Origin: an uncultured Collinsella sp.
GTDB taxonomy: Bacteria > Actinomycetota > Coriobacteriia > Coriobacteriales > Coriobacteriaceae
Assembly (NCBI GenBank): GCA_959599915.1
Contig: CAUGJE010000007.1
Coordinates: forward strand, 49,728-113,727
Length of the DNA: 64,000 bases
Direction: 5' to 3'
The translations under genes and the position numbers were made by a program. Shown here piece by piece: positions 34,333-41,204 of the stretch (its first letter is position 1; each line of letters begins with the position of its first letter). The notes beneath the pieces were generated by a model. That model was not told the DNA's origin, made no database searches, and saw nothing but the letters and a program-made list of their open reading frames with translations.

Positions 34333-34361
34333 CCCTCGTCACAAGTGAATGAATGACGAGG
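34333..34361 (-). terminator. Hairpin in the gap between two minus-strand island genes
   Basis: CCCTCGTCA and TGACGAGGG form a perfect 9-bp stem with an 11-nt loop, between the 73-residue small gene and the nuclease-like gene. It probably terminates transcription from the small gene, though no T run is obvious. Confidence 0.45.
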
Positions 34362-34542
34362 GCAAACAGGGTTAAGGTATGACCTCCGTGTTACCTTTCA
34401 GCCCTACCCAAATTCAAATTTATTATGCTGCTTTATCAATTTGAATAGCGGGGATCCTCGATTTCTTTCTTCCTAAGCTTGTGCTGGTTCCAAAGTCGGT
34501 CTGGCCCCTTTTAGATGCAACTTTGTATTTCTCAATCTGAGT

Positions 34543-34764
34543 TCAATAGCCTTCAATCAGCTCCAATAAAGACTCATCGAGAAACAGCAACATTTCGCTT
34601 CCGTCATATCCCTCAGCGGTATCATCCACGAACTTGCATTCTGTTCTCGGCATATCGAAGGTGCACTTTCGGAGAAGGTTCTCAAGTATTTCTAGGCGGC
34701 GAACCAGAACGCCTGCATCATCTATAACATCCAGCCAACTGGACCCGTCCTTGCAAAACAACAT
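34543..34764 (-). CDS. Small unrecognised acidic protein
   Basis: 73 residues (MLFCKDGSSWLDVIDDAGVL to LLELIEGY), with a good ribosome site AAAGGGA just before ATG 34764. No family recognised. After the TGA the same frame stays open for 40 more codons (TQIEKYKVASKRGQTD and onward) to a TAA at 34423-34425 and reads like coding sequence, so the gene may once have been about 115 residues. Its position between the nuclease-like gene and divergent rloA suggests a small accessory or immunity-like component of the island. Confidence 0.5.
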   Translation of the reverse strand: MLFCKDGSSWLDVIDDAGVLVRRLEILENLLRKCTFDMPRTECKFVDDTAEGYDGSEMLLFLDESLLELIEGY

Positions 34765-35029
34765 TTCGTCCCTTTCGTTTTACAGCTCTGATGGACAAAA
34801 GAAATCTAAAGCCGCGTGCGGACATCATTAAAAATTGTTCTTAAAAGCAGTGTAGAAAATCAGTTTCAGACATTATGTTGTATAGACTTGCTGAGACCTT
34901 TAGTTTGAATCTCAATTTAAAGTAGATATTTGTTCGAAACTAACAAATAATGGTTTTAAAACAATATAATTTTCCTTGTTATTAAAGAATGTCTGCGGTG
35001 AATCAACTTTTTTGAAAAGGATTCTGAAG
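34765..35029. promoter_or_regulatory. AT-rich divergent promoter region before rloA
   Basis: A 265-bp AT-rich gap between the minus-strand small gene and rloA. TATAAT at 34965-34970 is a candidate -10 for rloA; no good -35 at the usual distance was found. AAAAGG at 35015-35020 is the ribosome site. Confidence 0.4.
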
Positions 35030-36325
35030 ATGATCCTCAATTTTTCATTTAAGAACTTTCAGAGCTTTCGAGATGCTCAACAGTTCTCGTTTGAACCGAT
35101 TTCGAGCAAAAAGGAACTTGGGCCTGTGCGAGTGGCTGCGGTTTACGGCGCAAACGCGTCAGGCAAATCAAATTTCCTAAATGCTCTTTACTTTGTCTCT
35201 TACTTTATTCGTACAGGTTATGCGGCAGGCGATGCGAATTCTCAAATACCCATCGTCCCCTTTTTACTTGACTCGGAATCGCGATCAAGTGACACAGAAT
35301 TCTCGATAGATTTTATCGCTAGCAACTTAAAGTATGAGTTTTCATTTGGTGTGAACAAAAATGAGGTTACATATGAGAACCTCACTGTGTATCGATCAAA
35401 ACAGCCGTCCCTTCTCTATGACCGCTCTTCGATAAACGGGGAACAGTCAATTAAATTTGGTAGTACCTTTACAGGTGCAAAAAAACAACTTTGGGATATC
35501 ACGCGCAATAATTCTTTGTTCTTATCTGCCGCAGCGGCGGCTGGAAGTGATGTAATTCAACCCGCATTCACAGCTCTTGCCAATGACATCAATCTCTATG
35601 ATGCAACGCATTATCTAGCAGAACTCGCCACCATAAAAAAGCTGTTTATCAACGATGACGCTCGAGCTCAGATGCTATCTCAGCTCATTAAATATGCTGA
35701 TATCGGAATTGACGGCATAGATGTCCGTCAATCGGAAGGCGTTATGGGTTTAAAAGACTCACTCATTGGACTCGATGAGATTCCGGAAGAGGCACGTAAT
35801 AAAATTACAGAAGACTTTAAATTGTCGTTCGCTTATGACCTGTTCTTCCACCATAAAGGCTCGGGAGATGGCTTTTGGCTGGGCTCCGCCCATGAATCGG
35901 AGGGCACAAAAGCTGCGCTGGCGTTTTTCTCGGTAGCCTTACGTTCTTTAAGCAGTGGGGCCACAACAGTAATTGACGAGCTTGATTCGAGCCTTCATCC
36001 TACGCTCCTGCGCGACTTCGTCTCACTGTTCGCCGATCCCGACACAAATCCAAAGGGCGCGCAGCTAATCTTCTCGACCCATGATGTCACCTTGATGACG
36101 CGAACCAGCCCTATGGAAGAGGTGCTTGAACGTGACCAGGTCTGGTTTGTAGAAAAGGACTCTGAAGGTGCTTCGCAATTAATTGCTGCGATGGAATATT
36201 CTCCTCGCGCAAATGAGAATCTGGGGCGCAATTATTTAAACGGTGTATATGTGCCGCTGCCCAACCCAAGTTTTCATCAACTTGTAGCCCAACTCATGAA
36301 GGAAGGCGCTGACATAGATGGCTAA
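35030..36325 (+). CDS. RloA-type AAA ATPase (AbiLi-like abortive-infection component)
   Basis: 431 residues from ATG 35030 with AAAAGG at 9 bp. The start NFSFKNFQSFRDAQQFSFEP and Walker A GANASGKSNFLNAL near residue 46 are typical of the AAA-15/RloA ABC-type ATPases. The C-terminal TTVIDELDSSLHPTLLRDFV is Walker B with the D-loop, followed by LIFSTHDVTLM (switch His). It overlaps rloB by 8 bp. RloA/RloB pairs correspond to the AbiL phage-defence system; the ATPase is thought to sense infection or regulate the RloB effector. The low GC supports recent transfer. Apparently intact. Confidence 0.85.
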   Translation: MILNFSFKNFQSFRDAQQFSFEPISSKKELGPVRVAAVYGANASGKSNFLNALYFVSYFIRTGYAAGDANSQIPIVPFLLDSESRSSDTEFSIDFIASNLKYEFSFGVNKNEVTYENLTVYRSKQPSLLYDRSSINGEQSIKFGSTFTGAKKQLWDITRNNSLFLSAAAAAGSDVIQPAFTALANDINLYDATHYLAELATIKKLFINDDARAQMLSQLIKYADIGIDGIDVRQSEGVMGLKDSLIGLDEIPEEARNKITEDFKLSFAYDLFFHHKGSGDGFWLGSAHESEGTKAALAFFSVALRSLSSGATTVIDELDSSLHPTLLRDFVSLFADPDTNPKGAQLIFSTHDVTLMTRTSPMEEVLERDQVWFVEKDSEGASQLIAAMEYSPRANENLGRNYLNGVYVPLPNPSFHQLVAQLMKEGADIDG

Positions 36326-36995
36326 AACAGAAAGAAGGGGGCTTGCTCGCGGCCGCAAAAAGCAGACAAGAGCCAAGCGAAAGCGCCACCTAATTGTGTC
36401 CAATGGAAAGGTGACCGAAACCGAATATTTTAACTTCCTTATTACTGAAATGGACGTTCGCGGAAACGTGCTGTATCGGCATATTGACGGAGACCCTTTG
36501 AAGGTGGCCAAGCAGCTTTCGCGAGAGCTCGATTCAGATAAAAAGGCCGTTAAAGCAGGCGAAATCGAAGCATTGAGTTCCGCATGGATCGTGGTCGATT
36601 CAGATGAGTTCAGAAACCTAGCCGCAGCAGAACGAGAAGCAAAGACAAAGGGAGTTAGGCTCGCGATCTCCAACCCATGCTTTGAAGTATGGCTTATCGA
36701 TCATGTCTCACCATGCCCGGAAACTTTTGCATCGACGCCACAATGTGAGAAAAGAGCGCGCGACCTTGGCGTTCTAAAATCTACTGACCCCAACAGGTCC
36801 TCCGCGTCAAAGTTCAAGTCGGTAAATCTCGAAATGATTGACGGCAACAAGGGCCAGGCTTTGACCAATGCCGCAAAGCACAATACGGATAATAAACGTC
36901 GTGCAAGAGAAACGAATCCGGACAACGTTGCCGCCTATCAAGTATGGACAGACTTGCCTAATCTTGTAGATGACGTATTTGGATCGGGTAACTAG
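36318..36995 (+). CDS. RloB-family protein (AbiLii-like effector, TOPRIM-type)
   Basis: 225 residues. The basic N-terminus RGRKKQTRAKRKRHLIVSNGKVTETEYFNFL contains the Glu of the TOPRIM-like core (GxxTExxYF). The central SSAWIVVDSDEF gives the DxD-like metal motif, and SNPCFEVWLIDHV is characteristic of RloB. The C-terminal KGQALTNAAKHN is also family-like. Translationally coupled to rloA. RloB proteins are presumed nucleases that cause abortive infection; the activity is inferred from the family. Confidence 0.85.
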   Translation: MAKTERRGLARGRKKQTRAKRKRHLIVSNGKVTETEYFNFLITEMDVRGNVLYRHIDGDPLKVAKQLSRELDSDKKAVKAGEIEALSSAWIVVDSDEFRNLAAAEREAKTKGVRLAISNPCFEVWLIDHVSPCPETFASTPQCEKRARDLGVLKSTDPNRSSASKFKSVNLEMIDGNKGQALTNAAKHNTDNKRRARETNPDNVAAYQVWTDLPNLVDDVFGSGN

Positions 36996-37055
36996 TGTGA
37001 TTCATCCCGCGTTAGGGGCAGGCTTTTAACTCAAAAAATCGTAAACGAGGTAGCA

Positions 37056-37242
37056 ATGCTATGGAGCTATGTTCAGCTAGAAGACGGCACTGGACGCGCT
37101 ATCTGACAGCCCCGAGCCCAAAGACAACCAGTACTTTGCATGGATCCAGGACCTTGTTTCCGGAAACCGCACGCGAGAAGAACTCGCCGACGAGCTGCGC
37201 CGCGGTTGCGTTGTGGGCACGGGCGATCCGTCGCACGTATAA
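37056..37242 (+). pseudogene. Small frameshifted gene of unknown function
   Basis: ATG 37056 follows GAGG at 5 bp and reads MLWSYVQLEDGTGRAI, then TGA. One base over, the frame reads DSPEPKDNQYFAWIQDLVSG and on to RRGCVVGTGDPSHV, ending in TAA at 37240-37242. Both halves look like real coding sequence at native GC, so one gene of about 62 codons appears broken by a single-base shift. The sequence at the break does not match known +1 slippery sites. It lies just upstream of the DUF3825 gene and may once have been translated with it. Confidence 0.5.
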
Positions 37243-37287
37243 AATCAAAGCATCCGCACGCCTGCCATTATCTTGATTGGACGCCAC

Positions 37288-38073
37288 ATGGAACTCCCTA
37301 GCACCCTGTGCAGCAATGTCTACGACTTTGCGTTTTGCCACGAGCCCTGCTACGACCGCCTGGTCGACCTCGCCGACCCCGAGGACTGGGGTCCCGGCAA
37401 CCGCATTCTCAAAAACTACCTGTCGTTTTCGTTTAGCCGCGCGGTGTTCCTGACCGAGCGCGACGTGGACCAGACCGCCCCGTCCAACTTGCCGCTGGTG
37501 TTCGACGACGACCGCTGCCTATTCAACACCGGCCTGTACACGCGCCGCTACGAGACCATCTACGGTCTGTTTGAGCCCAACACCAAGCCCGATGCGCGCC
37601 AGCGCTGGTTTTTGAAGGGTTTCTTTAAGGAAAGCGATCCCATGCTGGTCTCGTTTGAATACCTGCCGTGCCGCGTGCGCTTTGCCGAGGACCCCTCCGA
37701 GCTGGTCTTTGACTACCGCCTGCCCATCCGTTCCAACATCGACCACATTCTGGGCGACGAGGAGAACCTCACGCGTATTCCCGCCAGCCTGATGGGGGAG
37801 GGCAACTCGCTGCTGCTGCGCCGCGCCTTTGAGGGAGCCGTCGAGGCCGCCCGCCGCGCCGCCGCCAATTACACGCTCGCCGTGCCGCAGTTCTACGGCG
37901 GTCGGATCCAACTGCTGCTGCCGCTGTGCCTAACCGGCGACAAGCCCGAACTGGCGCTGACCATCCAGCGCGAGGACGGCTTCTACGCCGCGCGCACCTG
38001 CCTCACGCTCGACATGGCCTATAACAATGCTCGACTTATCTGCCGTCCCGAGACCTCGTGGATTAAGCGATAA
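37288..38073 (+). CDS. DUF3825-domain protein
   Basis: 261 residues from ATG 37288 (a TTG at 37273 is also in frame). It matches my recollection of the DUF3825 family: FDDDRCLFNTGLYTRRYETIYGLFEPN, PVRFAEDPSELVFDYRLPI-like text and ALTIQREDGFYAARTCLTLDMAYNNARLI at the end. Members are often linked to OST-HTH or RNA-related proteins, but no function is established. It spans nearly the whole family length as a stand-alone domain. GC returns to the genomic level here, marking the right edge of the AT-rich island. Confidence 0.65.
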   Translation: MELPSTLCSNVYDFAFCHEPCYDRLVDLADPEDWGPGNRILKNYLSFSFSRAVFLTERDVDQTAPSNLPLVFDDDRCLFNTGLYTRRYETIYGLFEPNTKPDARQRWFLKGFFKESDPMLVSFEYLPCRVRFAEDPSELVFDYRLPIRSNIDHILGDEENLTRIPASLMGEGNSLLLRRAFEGAVEAARRAAANYTLAVPQFYGGRIQLLLPLCLTGDKPELALTIQREDGFYAARTCLTLDMAYNNARLICRPETSWIKR

Positions 38074-38211
38074 AGGGTGGCTTAACTGCGGTTTTGCCGA
38101 TTGCCTTGGTTGTTTTGGCTTGGCTAGCACCCACGAATTTAAAATCGAGGGCAAAAAGTTCTTGGTAAACCGCGCGCGGCTATGTTAGTATCTCTTTTGC
38201 CGAAAGGCGAC

Positions 38212-38286
38212 GGGCGATTGGCTCAGGGGTAGAGCATATCCTTCACACGGATGGGGTCACAAGTTCGAATCTTGTATCGCCCACCA
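38212..38286 (+). tRNA. tRNA-Val(CAC)
   Basis: Acceptor GGGCGAT pairs with ATCGCCC, then A and an encoded CCA. The anticodon loop TTCACAC closed by TATCC/GGATG gives anticodon CAC. AGTTCGAAT is the T loop. TTGGTA at about 38163 with TAGTAT 18 bp downstream is a plausible promoter. Confidence 0.95.
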
Positions 38287-38297
38287 TCTAAAGCACA

Positions 38298-38333
38298 GGT
38301 CAGAGGTATTAAGCCTCTGACCTTTTTCTTTTT
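38298..38333 (+). terminator. Terminator after tRNA-Val
   Basis: GGTCAGAGG and CCTCTGACC form a perfect 9-bp stem with a 7-nt loop followed by TTTTTCTTTTT. Confidence 0.92.
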
Positions 38334-38655
38334 GACACCAAAATTGAAGCGAAGTTACCTAAGGCGTTATATGTTACGCAGTTCACCTTAGGTGTCGTCA
38401 TTGCGCGTTTTGCAAAATGCGTCTGCGTTCATTCATTGAATTCCCTGCGTAATCTATGTGCAATTGTGGAGACAGAGACCGCTGGCTCACAGCTTGTACC
38501 AGCGCGTTCATGCCTATGGCGGCTTTTCAACGGATTGCGTCAAGCTTTTGGTCAGCGTTTGGTCAGCTTCCGGTACTTACCCGCATGATGCCCCGGTAGA
38601 TAATCGTCCACGACCACAACCGCACGGTCTACGGCCGATACCAGGGGAGGCGCAA
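38334..38655. other. Intergenic region before the Vsr/DUF559-like gene
   Basis: About 320 bp. ACCTAAGG (38358) and CCTTAGGT (38387) are an 8-bp inverted repeat, with GACACC/GGTGTC further out, suggesting a binding site or small structured element. No gene is supported. The strong ribosome site GGGGAGG at the end belongs to the next gene. Confidence 0.35.
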
Positions 38656-39810
38656 ATGGACGAAATCGTCTGCGCAAACACCGCATTCCGCTATTGGCGC
38701 TGCCCACCGCAGGTGCGCGACCTCTACCCGCGCCTACCCAACTCCGAAGAAGGCTGGCGAGCTCTATCCCAAGCCCCTTTCGTAACCGACGTCCTCAAGA
38801 CCCCAGTCATCACAGCAGCATCAACTCGAAGCAACCTACATTCCGAGACAAGACGGACCATCCGATGGAACAGCGCCTATACAGAGAAGGTCTCGATCGA
38901 CACGGGCATGGGCTTTAGCGTCACAGACCCTCTTCATACGCTATTCACCATGACTCGAAGCGTTTCTTCATGCGACCTGGTTCTGGCCATGTACGAGCTC
39001 TGCGGATGGTTTTCGGTTTTTAAACCATCGCCCGCGGTCGACATGGCACTTGAGCAAGCAAAATCAGAAGAAGAGCAGTACACCACAGAAAGTCTTTTTG
39101 AACTAGATGAAACCCAAGACGAGGCCCCATGGAAGCGAGTCTATGCTCGGGCGAGCCAGAAGGACAGCGAGAATGATCAAAGTGGGCAACAGAATGACGG
39201 ATCCGGAAATAAAGCAAACGGAAAAGGCACATCGCTCTGGATGAGAAAGCCTCTTATTGAAATAGAAGAACTGCACAAATTTGCAGCGAAGGTTAAGGGC
39301 GAGATGTGGGGAAAACAATTCTACGAAGCCGCACGGCAGGTAATGGGGATTGCGGCATCCCCGCTAGAAGTTGCTGGAATCATGTTGCTAAGTCTTCCGA
39401 GGCGTACTGGCGGAGCGGAGTTTAAAAACATATACGTCAACGACTTAACACCGCTGTCGAATTCAGCTCGAAAAATCGCAGGTCAGAAAATCTGTTACGG
39501 CGATATCGTCATCGTAAACCCAATAAAAATGAAGGCTGTGATTATCGAACTTCAAGGAGAGGTTATCCATGGATCGGGCGCTGTGCTTGACCACGATGCC
39601 TCTCGAATGACAGCATTGCAAAGCATGGGATACGACGTATTTCTTGTAACTCATGACATGCTCAATGATCACGAACAGCTTGATGCCATCATTCACAGTG
39701 TGTGTAAGCGATTGGAGTTGCGCTACAAGCCAAAAACCGAGGGGATGAGATGTGCTGAGACCAGATTGCGCGCAAACGTTCTGTGCAATTGGCTTGGTAT
39801 TGGTAAGTAA
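38656..39810 (+). CDS. Unrecognised protein with a C-terminal DUF559/Vsr-like nuclease segment
   Basis: 384 residues from ATG 38656, which has GGGGAGG 6 bp upstream; the open frame extends further upstream without a start signal. The N-terminus reads MDEIVCANTAFRYWRCPPQV, then a low-complexity acidic/polar region (QKDSENDQSGQQNDGSGN). The C-terminus, KAVIIELQGEVIHGS, DHDASRMTALQSMGYDVFLVTHD and a final CKRLELRY, resembles the Glu-X-His...Asp...Arg layout of Vsr/DUF559 endonuclease-like domains. It might be a nuclease or an inactive relative, and could be a defence or toxin component. It lies between tRNA genes, a common insertion context. Confidence 0.5.
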   Translation: MDEIVCANTAFRYWRCPPQVRDLYPRLPNSEEGWRALSQAPFVTDVLKTPVITAASTRSNLHSETRRTIRWNSAYTEKVSIDTGMGFSVTDPLHTLFTMTRSVSSCDLVLAMYELCGWFSVFKPSPAVDMALEQAKSEEEQYTTESLFELDETQDEAPWKRVYARASQKDSENDQSGQQNDGSGNKANGKGTSLWMRKPLIEIEELHKFAAKVKGEMWGKQFYEAARQVMGIAASPLEVAGIMLLSLPRRTGGAEFKNIYVNDLTPLSNSARKIAGQKICYGDIVIVNPIKMKAVIIELQGEVIHGSGAVLDHDASRMTALQSMGYDVFLVTHDMLNDHEQLDAIIHSVCKRLELRYKPKTEGMRCAETRLRANVLCNWLGIGK

Positions 39811-39878
39811 TAATGGCCTAGTGAGCATTTTTAATACTTTATATGCTGCCAGTAATTAAGTCCCATTTTAAAACAATG

Positions 39879-40012
39879 CCGGTTTACTACGTTGGATTGA
39901 GGGTGGCTGAACACACCGAATTCGCCGCTCGTAAAACCGCAGGTAGATTGCCTGCCCGTTTTGCGAAAGCAGGCGTGAGGTCGGAAATCCGGGAATCAGC
40001 GTAGTAAACCGG
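39879..40012. repeat. 134-bp terminal-inverted-repeat element, copy A
   Basis: It begins CCGGTTTACTACG and ends with the exact complement CGTAGTAAACCGG. Inside it shares AAAACCGCAGGTAG and parts of the right half with copy B at 40743-40876, which has exactly the same length. No ORF inside. It lies 134 bp upstream of tRNA-Ala copy 2. It may be a MITE-like element or a conserved structured RNA/regulatory element. Confidence 0.8.
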
Positions 40013-40104
40013 TCTGTTTATTAAGCGACCAGATGGATCGGGCATCGTGGGTCCTTTCGGCCCCACACCCGTTCCACGCGCCGCAAAATTGTTCAAAATT
40101 GTCC

Positions 40105-40133
40105 TTGCATCGTGGTCCGAGTTCCCGTATAGT
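40105..40133 (+). promoter_or_regulatory. tRNA-Ala promoter (copy 2)
   Basis: TTGCAT at 40105-40110, a 17-bp spacer and TATAGT at 40128-40133, then 12 bp to the tRNA. Confidence 0.8.
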
Positions 40134-40145
40134 ACTTCTTCGCAC

Positions 40146-40218
40146 GGGGGCGTAGCTCAGCTGGGAGAGCGCTTGACTGGCAGTCAAGAGGTCAGGGGTT
40201 CGATCCCCCTCGTCTCCA
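40146..40218 (+). tRNA. tRNA-Ala(GGC), copy 2
   Basis: 73 nt, identical in its body to copy 1 (G3:U70, anticodon GGC). The bases after the discriminator are CCC rather than CCA, so CCA must be added by nucleotidyltransferase. Confidence 0.97.
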
Positions 40219-40234
40219 CCCGAGCATTGAATGA

Positions 40235-40263
40235 GGCTCCAACGCAAGTTGGGGCCTTTTTTC
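40235..40263 (+). terminator. Terminator after tRNA-Ala copy 2
   Basis: GGCTCCAAC and GTTGGGGCC (one G-T pair) with a GCAA loop, followed by six Ts. The same sequence follows copy 3. Confidence 0.9.
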
Positions 40264-40394
40264 ATATCTAACGATTGACGCCATGTGTTGGTTGGGTAGC
40301 ATCTTGGCGACATTCCCATTGTTAATTACGAATATGAATGTTAATAACTTTACGTCTCTGGATGGCAAAGCTAGTTTGCAGCGCTAATAACAAA

Positions 40395-40419
40395 GAGGCC
40401 GGGCGTAATGCCCGGCCTC
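40395..40419. terminator. Perfect bidirectional terminator hairpin
   Basis: GAGGCCGGGC and GCCCGGCCTC form a perfect 10-bp stem with a 5-nt loop. It lies just downstream of the minus-strand CAT tRNA and probably ends it. Confidence 0.8.
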
Positions 40420-40428
40420 AAAATACTC

Positions 40429-40504
40429 TGGTGGGCCCTCCGGGATTCGAACCCAGAACCCAGGGATTATGAGTCCCCTGCGCTAACCGTTGCGCCAAGA
40501 GCCC
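40429..40504 (-). tRNA. tRNA with CAT anticodon (Met elongator or Ile2)
   Basis: On the minus strand, acceptor GGGCTCT pairs with AGGGCCC (one G-U), then A and an encoded CCA. The anticodon loop CTCATAA gives CAT. Discriminating Met from lysidine-modified Ile2 needs alignment. The acceptor arm does not look like the initiator type, because position 1:72 pairs. Confidence 0.9.
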
Positions 40505-40742
40505 TTATGAACGGTGAATGCAATTCTAATAAAGGCATCTAAGGCCTAATTTCTTCGCTTCACGTCGAGAAATACTACCATGCACGAGCAAGTCGCACAA
40601 CGCAAGATCAAGTCCAATGCTAAACAACAACCAATCTAGGCGCGTCGCAGAAAAGACGCGTTTTAGAAAAAGTTAAGGCCATTAATTCAGGGCTCCAACA
40701 CATTTTGCCGCGAAATCAAGCTGATGTCATTTCAAAACACCG
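40505..40742. other. Intergenic region with an orphan terminator-like hairpin
   Basis: No gene recognised; a 19-codon ATG frame at about 40580 is too short to support. CGCGTC and GACGCG with TTTT (about 40638-40661) form a terminator-like hairpin with no obvious upstream gene, so a short transcript from the interval is possible. Confidence 0.35.
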
Positions 40743-40876
40743 CCAGTTTACTACGACTGATCGGCGACTCCCGAGCACCGCGTGTTCCCCGTTTGCAAAA
40801 CCGCAGGTAGGGAGCCCGACGGTTGCGTGAAAAGGCGTGCGTGGTCGAACATTCCTGATTCATCGTAGTAAACCGG
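40743..40876. repeat. 134-bp terminal-inverted-repeat element, copy B
   Basis: It begins CCAGTTTACTACG (one mismatch to copy A) and ends CGTAGTAAACCGG. The internal AAAACCGCAGGTAG sits at the same offset as in copy A. It lies 180 bp upstream of tRNA-Ala copy 3. Confidence 0.8.
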
Positions 40877-41015
40877 CATAGTTCTAAGGCGCAGAGGAGG
40901 GGCGGTTCGCAATCGGGCCCGATAATGGGACTGGCGGAGCACGGGAAACCCGGTTGAACGGGCGGGTCGTGTTTCGCCTGCGCCGGCACGGGCGAAAGTT
41001 TTTCCAAAAATGTCC

Positions 41016-41044
41016 TTGCATCGCCGTCCGAGTTCCCGTATACT
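41016..41044 (+). promoter_or_regulatory. tRNA-Ala promoter (copy 3)
   Basis: TTGCAT at 41016-41021, a 17-bp spacer and TATACT at 41039-41044. The surrounding GTCCGAGTTCCCG spacer is shared with copy 2. Confidence 0.8.
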
Positions 41045-41056
41045 ACTTTTTCGCAC

Positions 41057-41129
41057 GGGGGCGTAGCTCAGCTGGGAGAGCGCTTGACTGGCAGTCAAGA
41101 GGTCAGGGGTTCGATCCCCCTCGTCTCCA
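41057..41129 (+). tRNA. tRNA-Ala(GGC), copy 3
   Basis: Identical in sequence to copy 2, including the non-encoded CCA and the following CGAGCATTGAATGAGG spacer and terminator. The whole promoter-tRNA-terminator unit is therefore a duplication. Confidence 0.97.
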
Positions 41130-41145
41130 CCCGAGCATTGAATGA

Positions 41146-41173
41146 GGCTCCAACGCAAGTTGGGGCCTTTTTT
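41146..41173 (+). terminator. Terminator after tRNA-Ala copy 3
   Basis: Same GGCTCCAAC/GTTGGGGCC hairpin with six Ts as after copy 2. Confidence 0.9.
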
Positions 41174-41204
41174 CATGTAGGAACACAAGGTCAAAGGCGG
41201 CACC

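Noticed and set aside
37095..37110. Programmed +1 frameshift in the small gene at 37056
   Set aside because: The bases around the stop (ATC TGA C) do not allow re-pairing of the P-site tRNA as in the prfB site, so ordinary mutation is more likely; the item is kept only as a broken gene.
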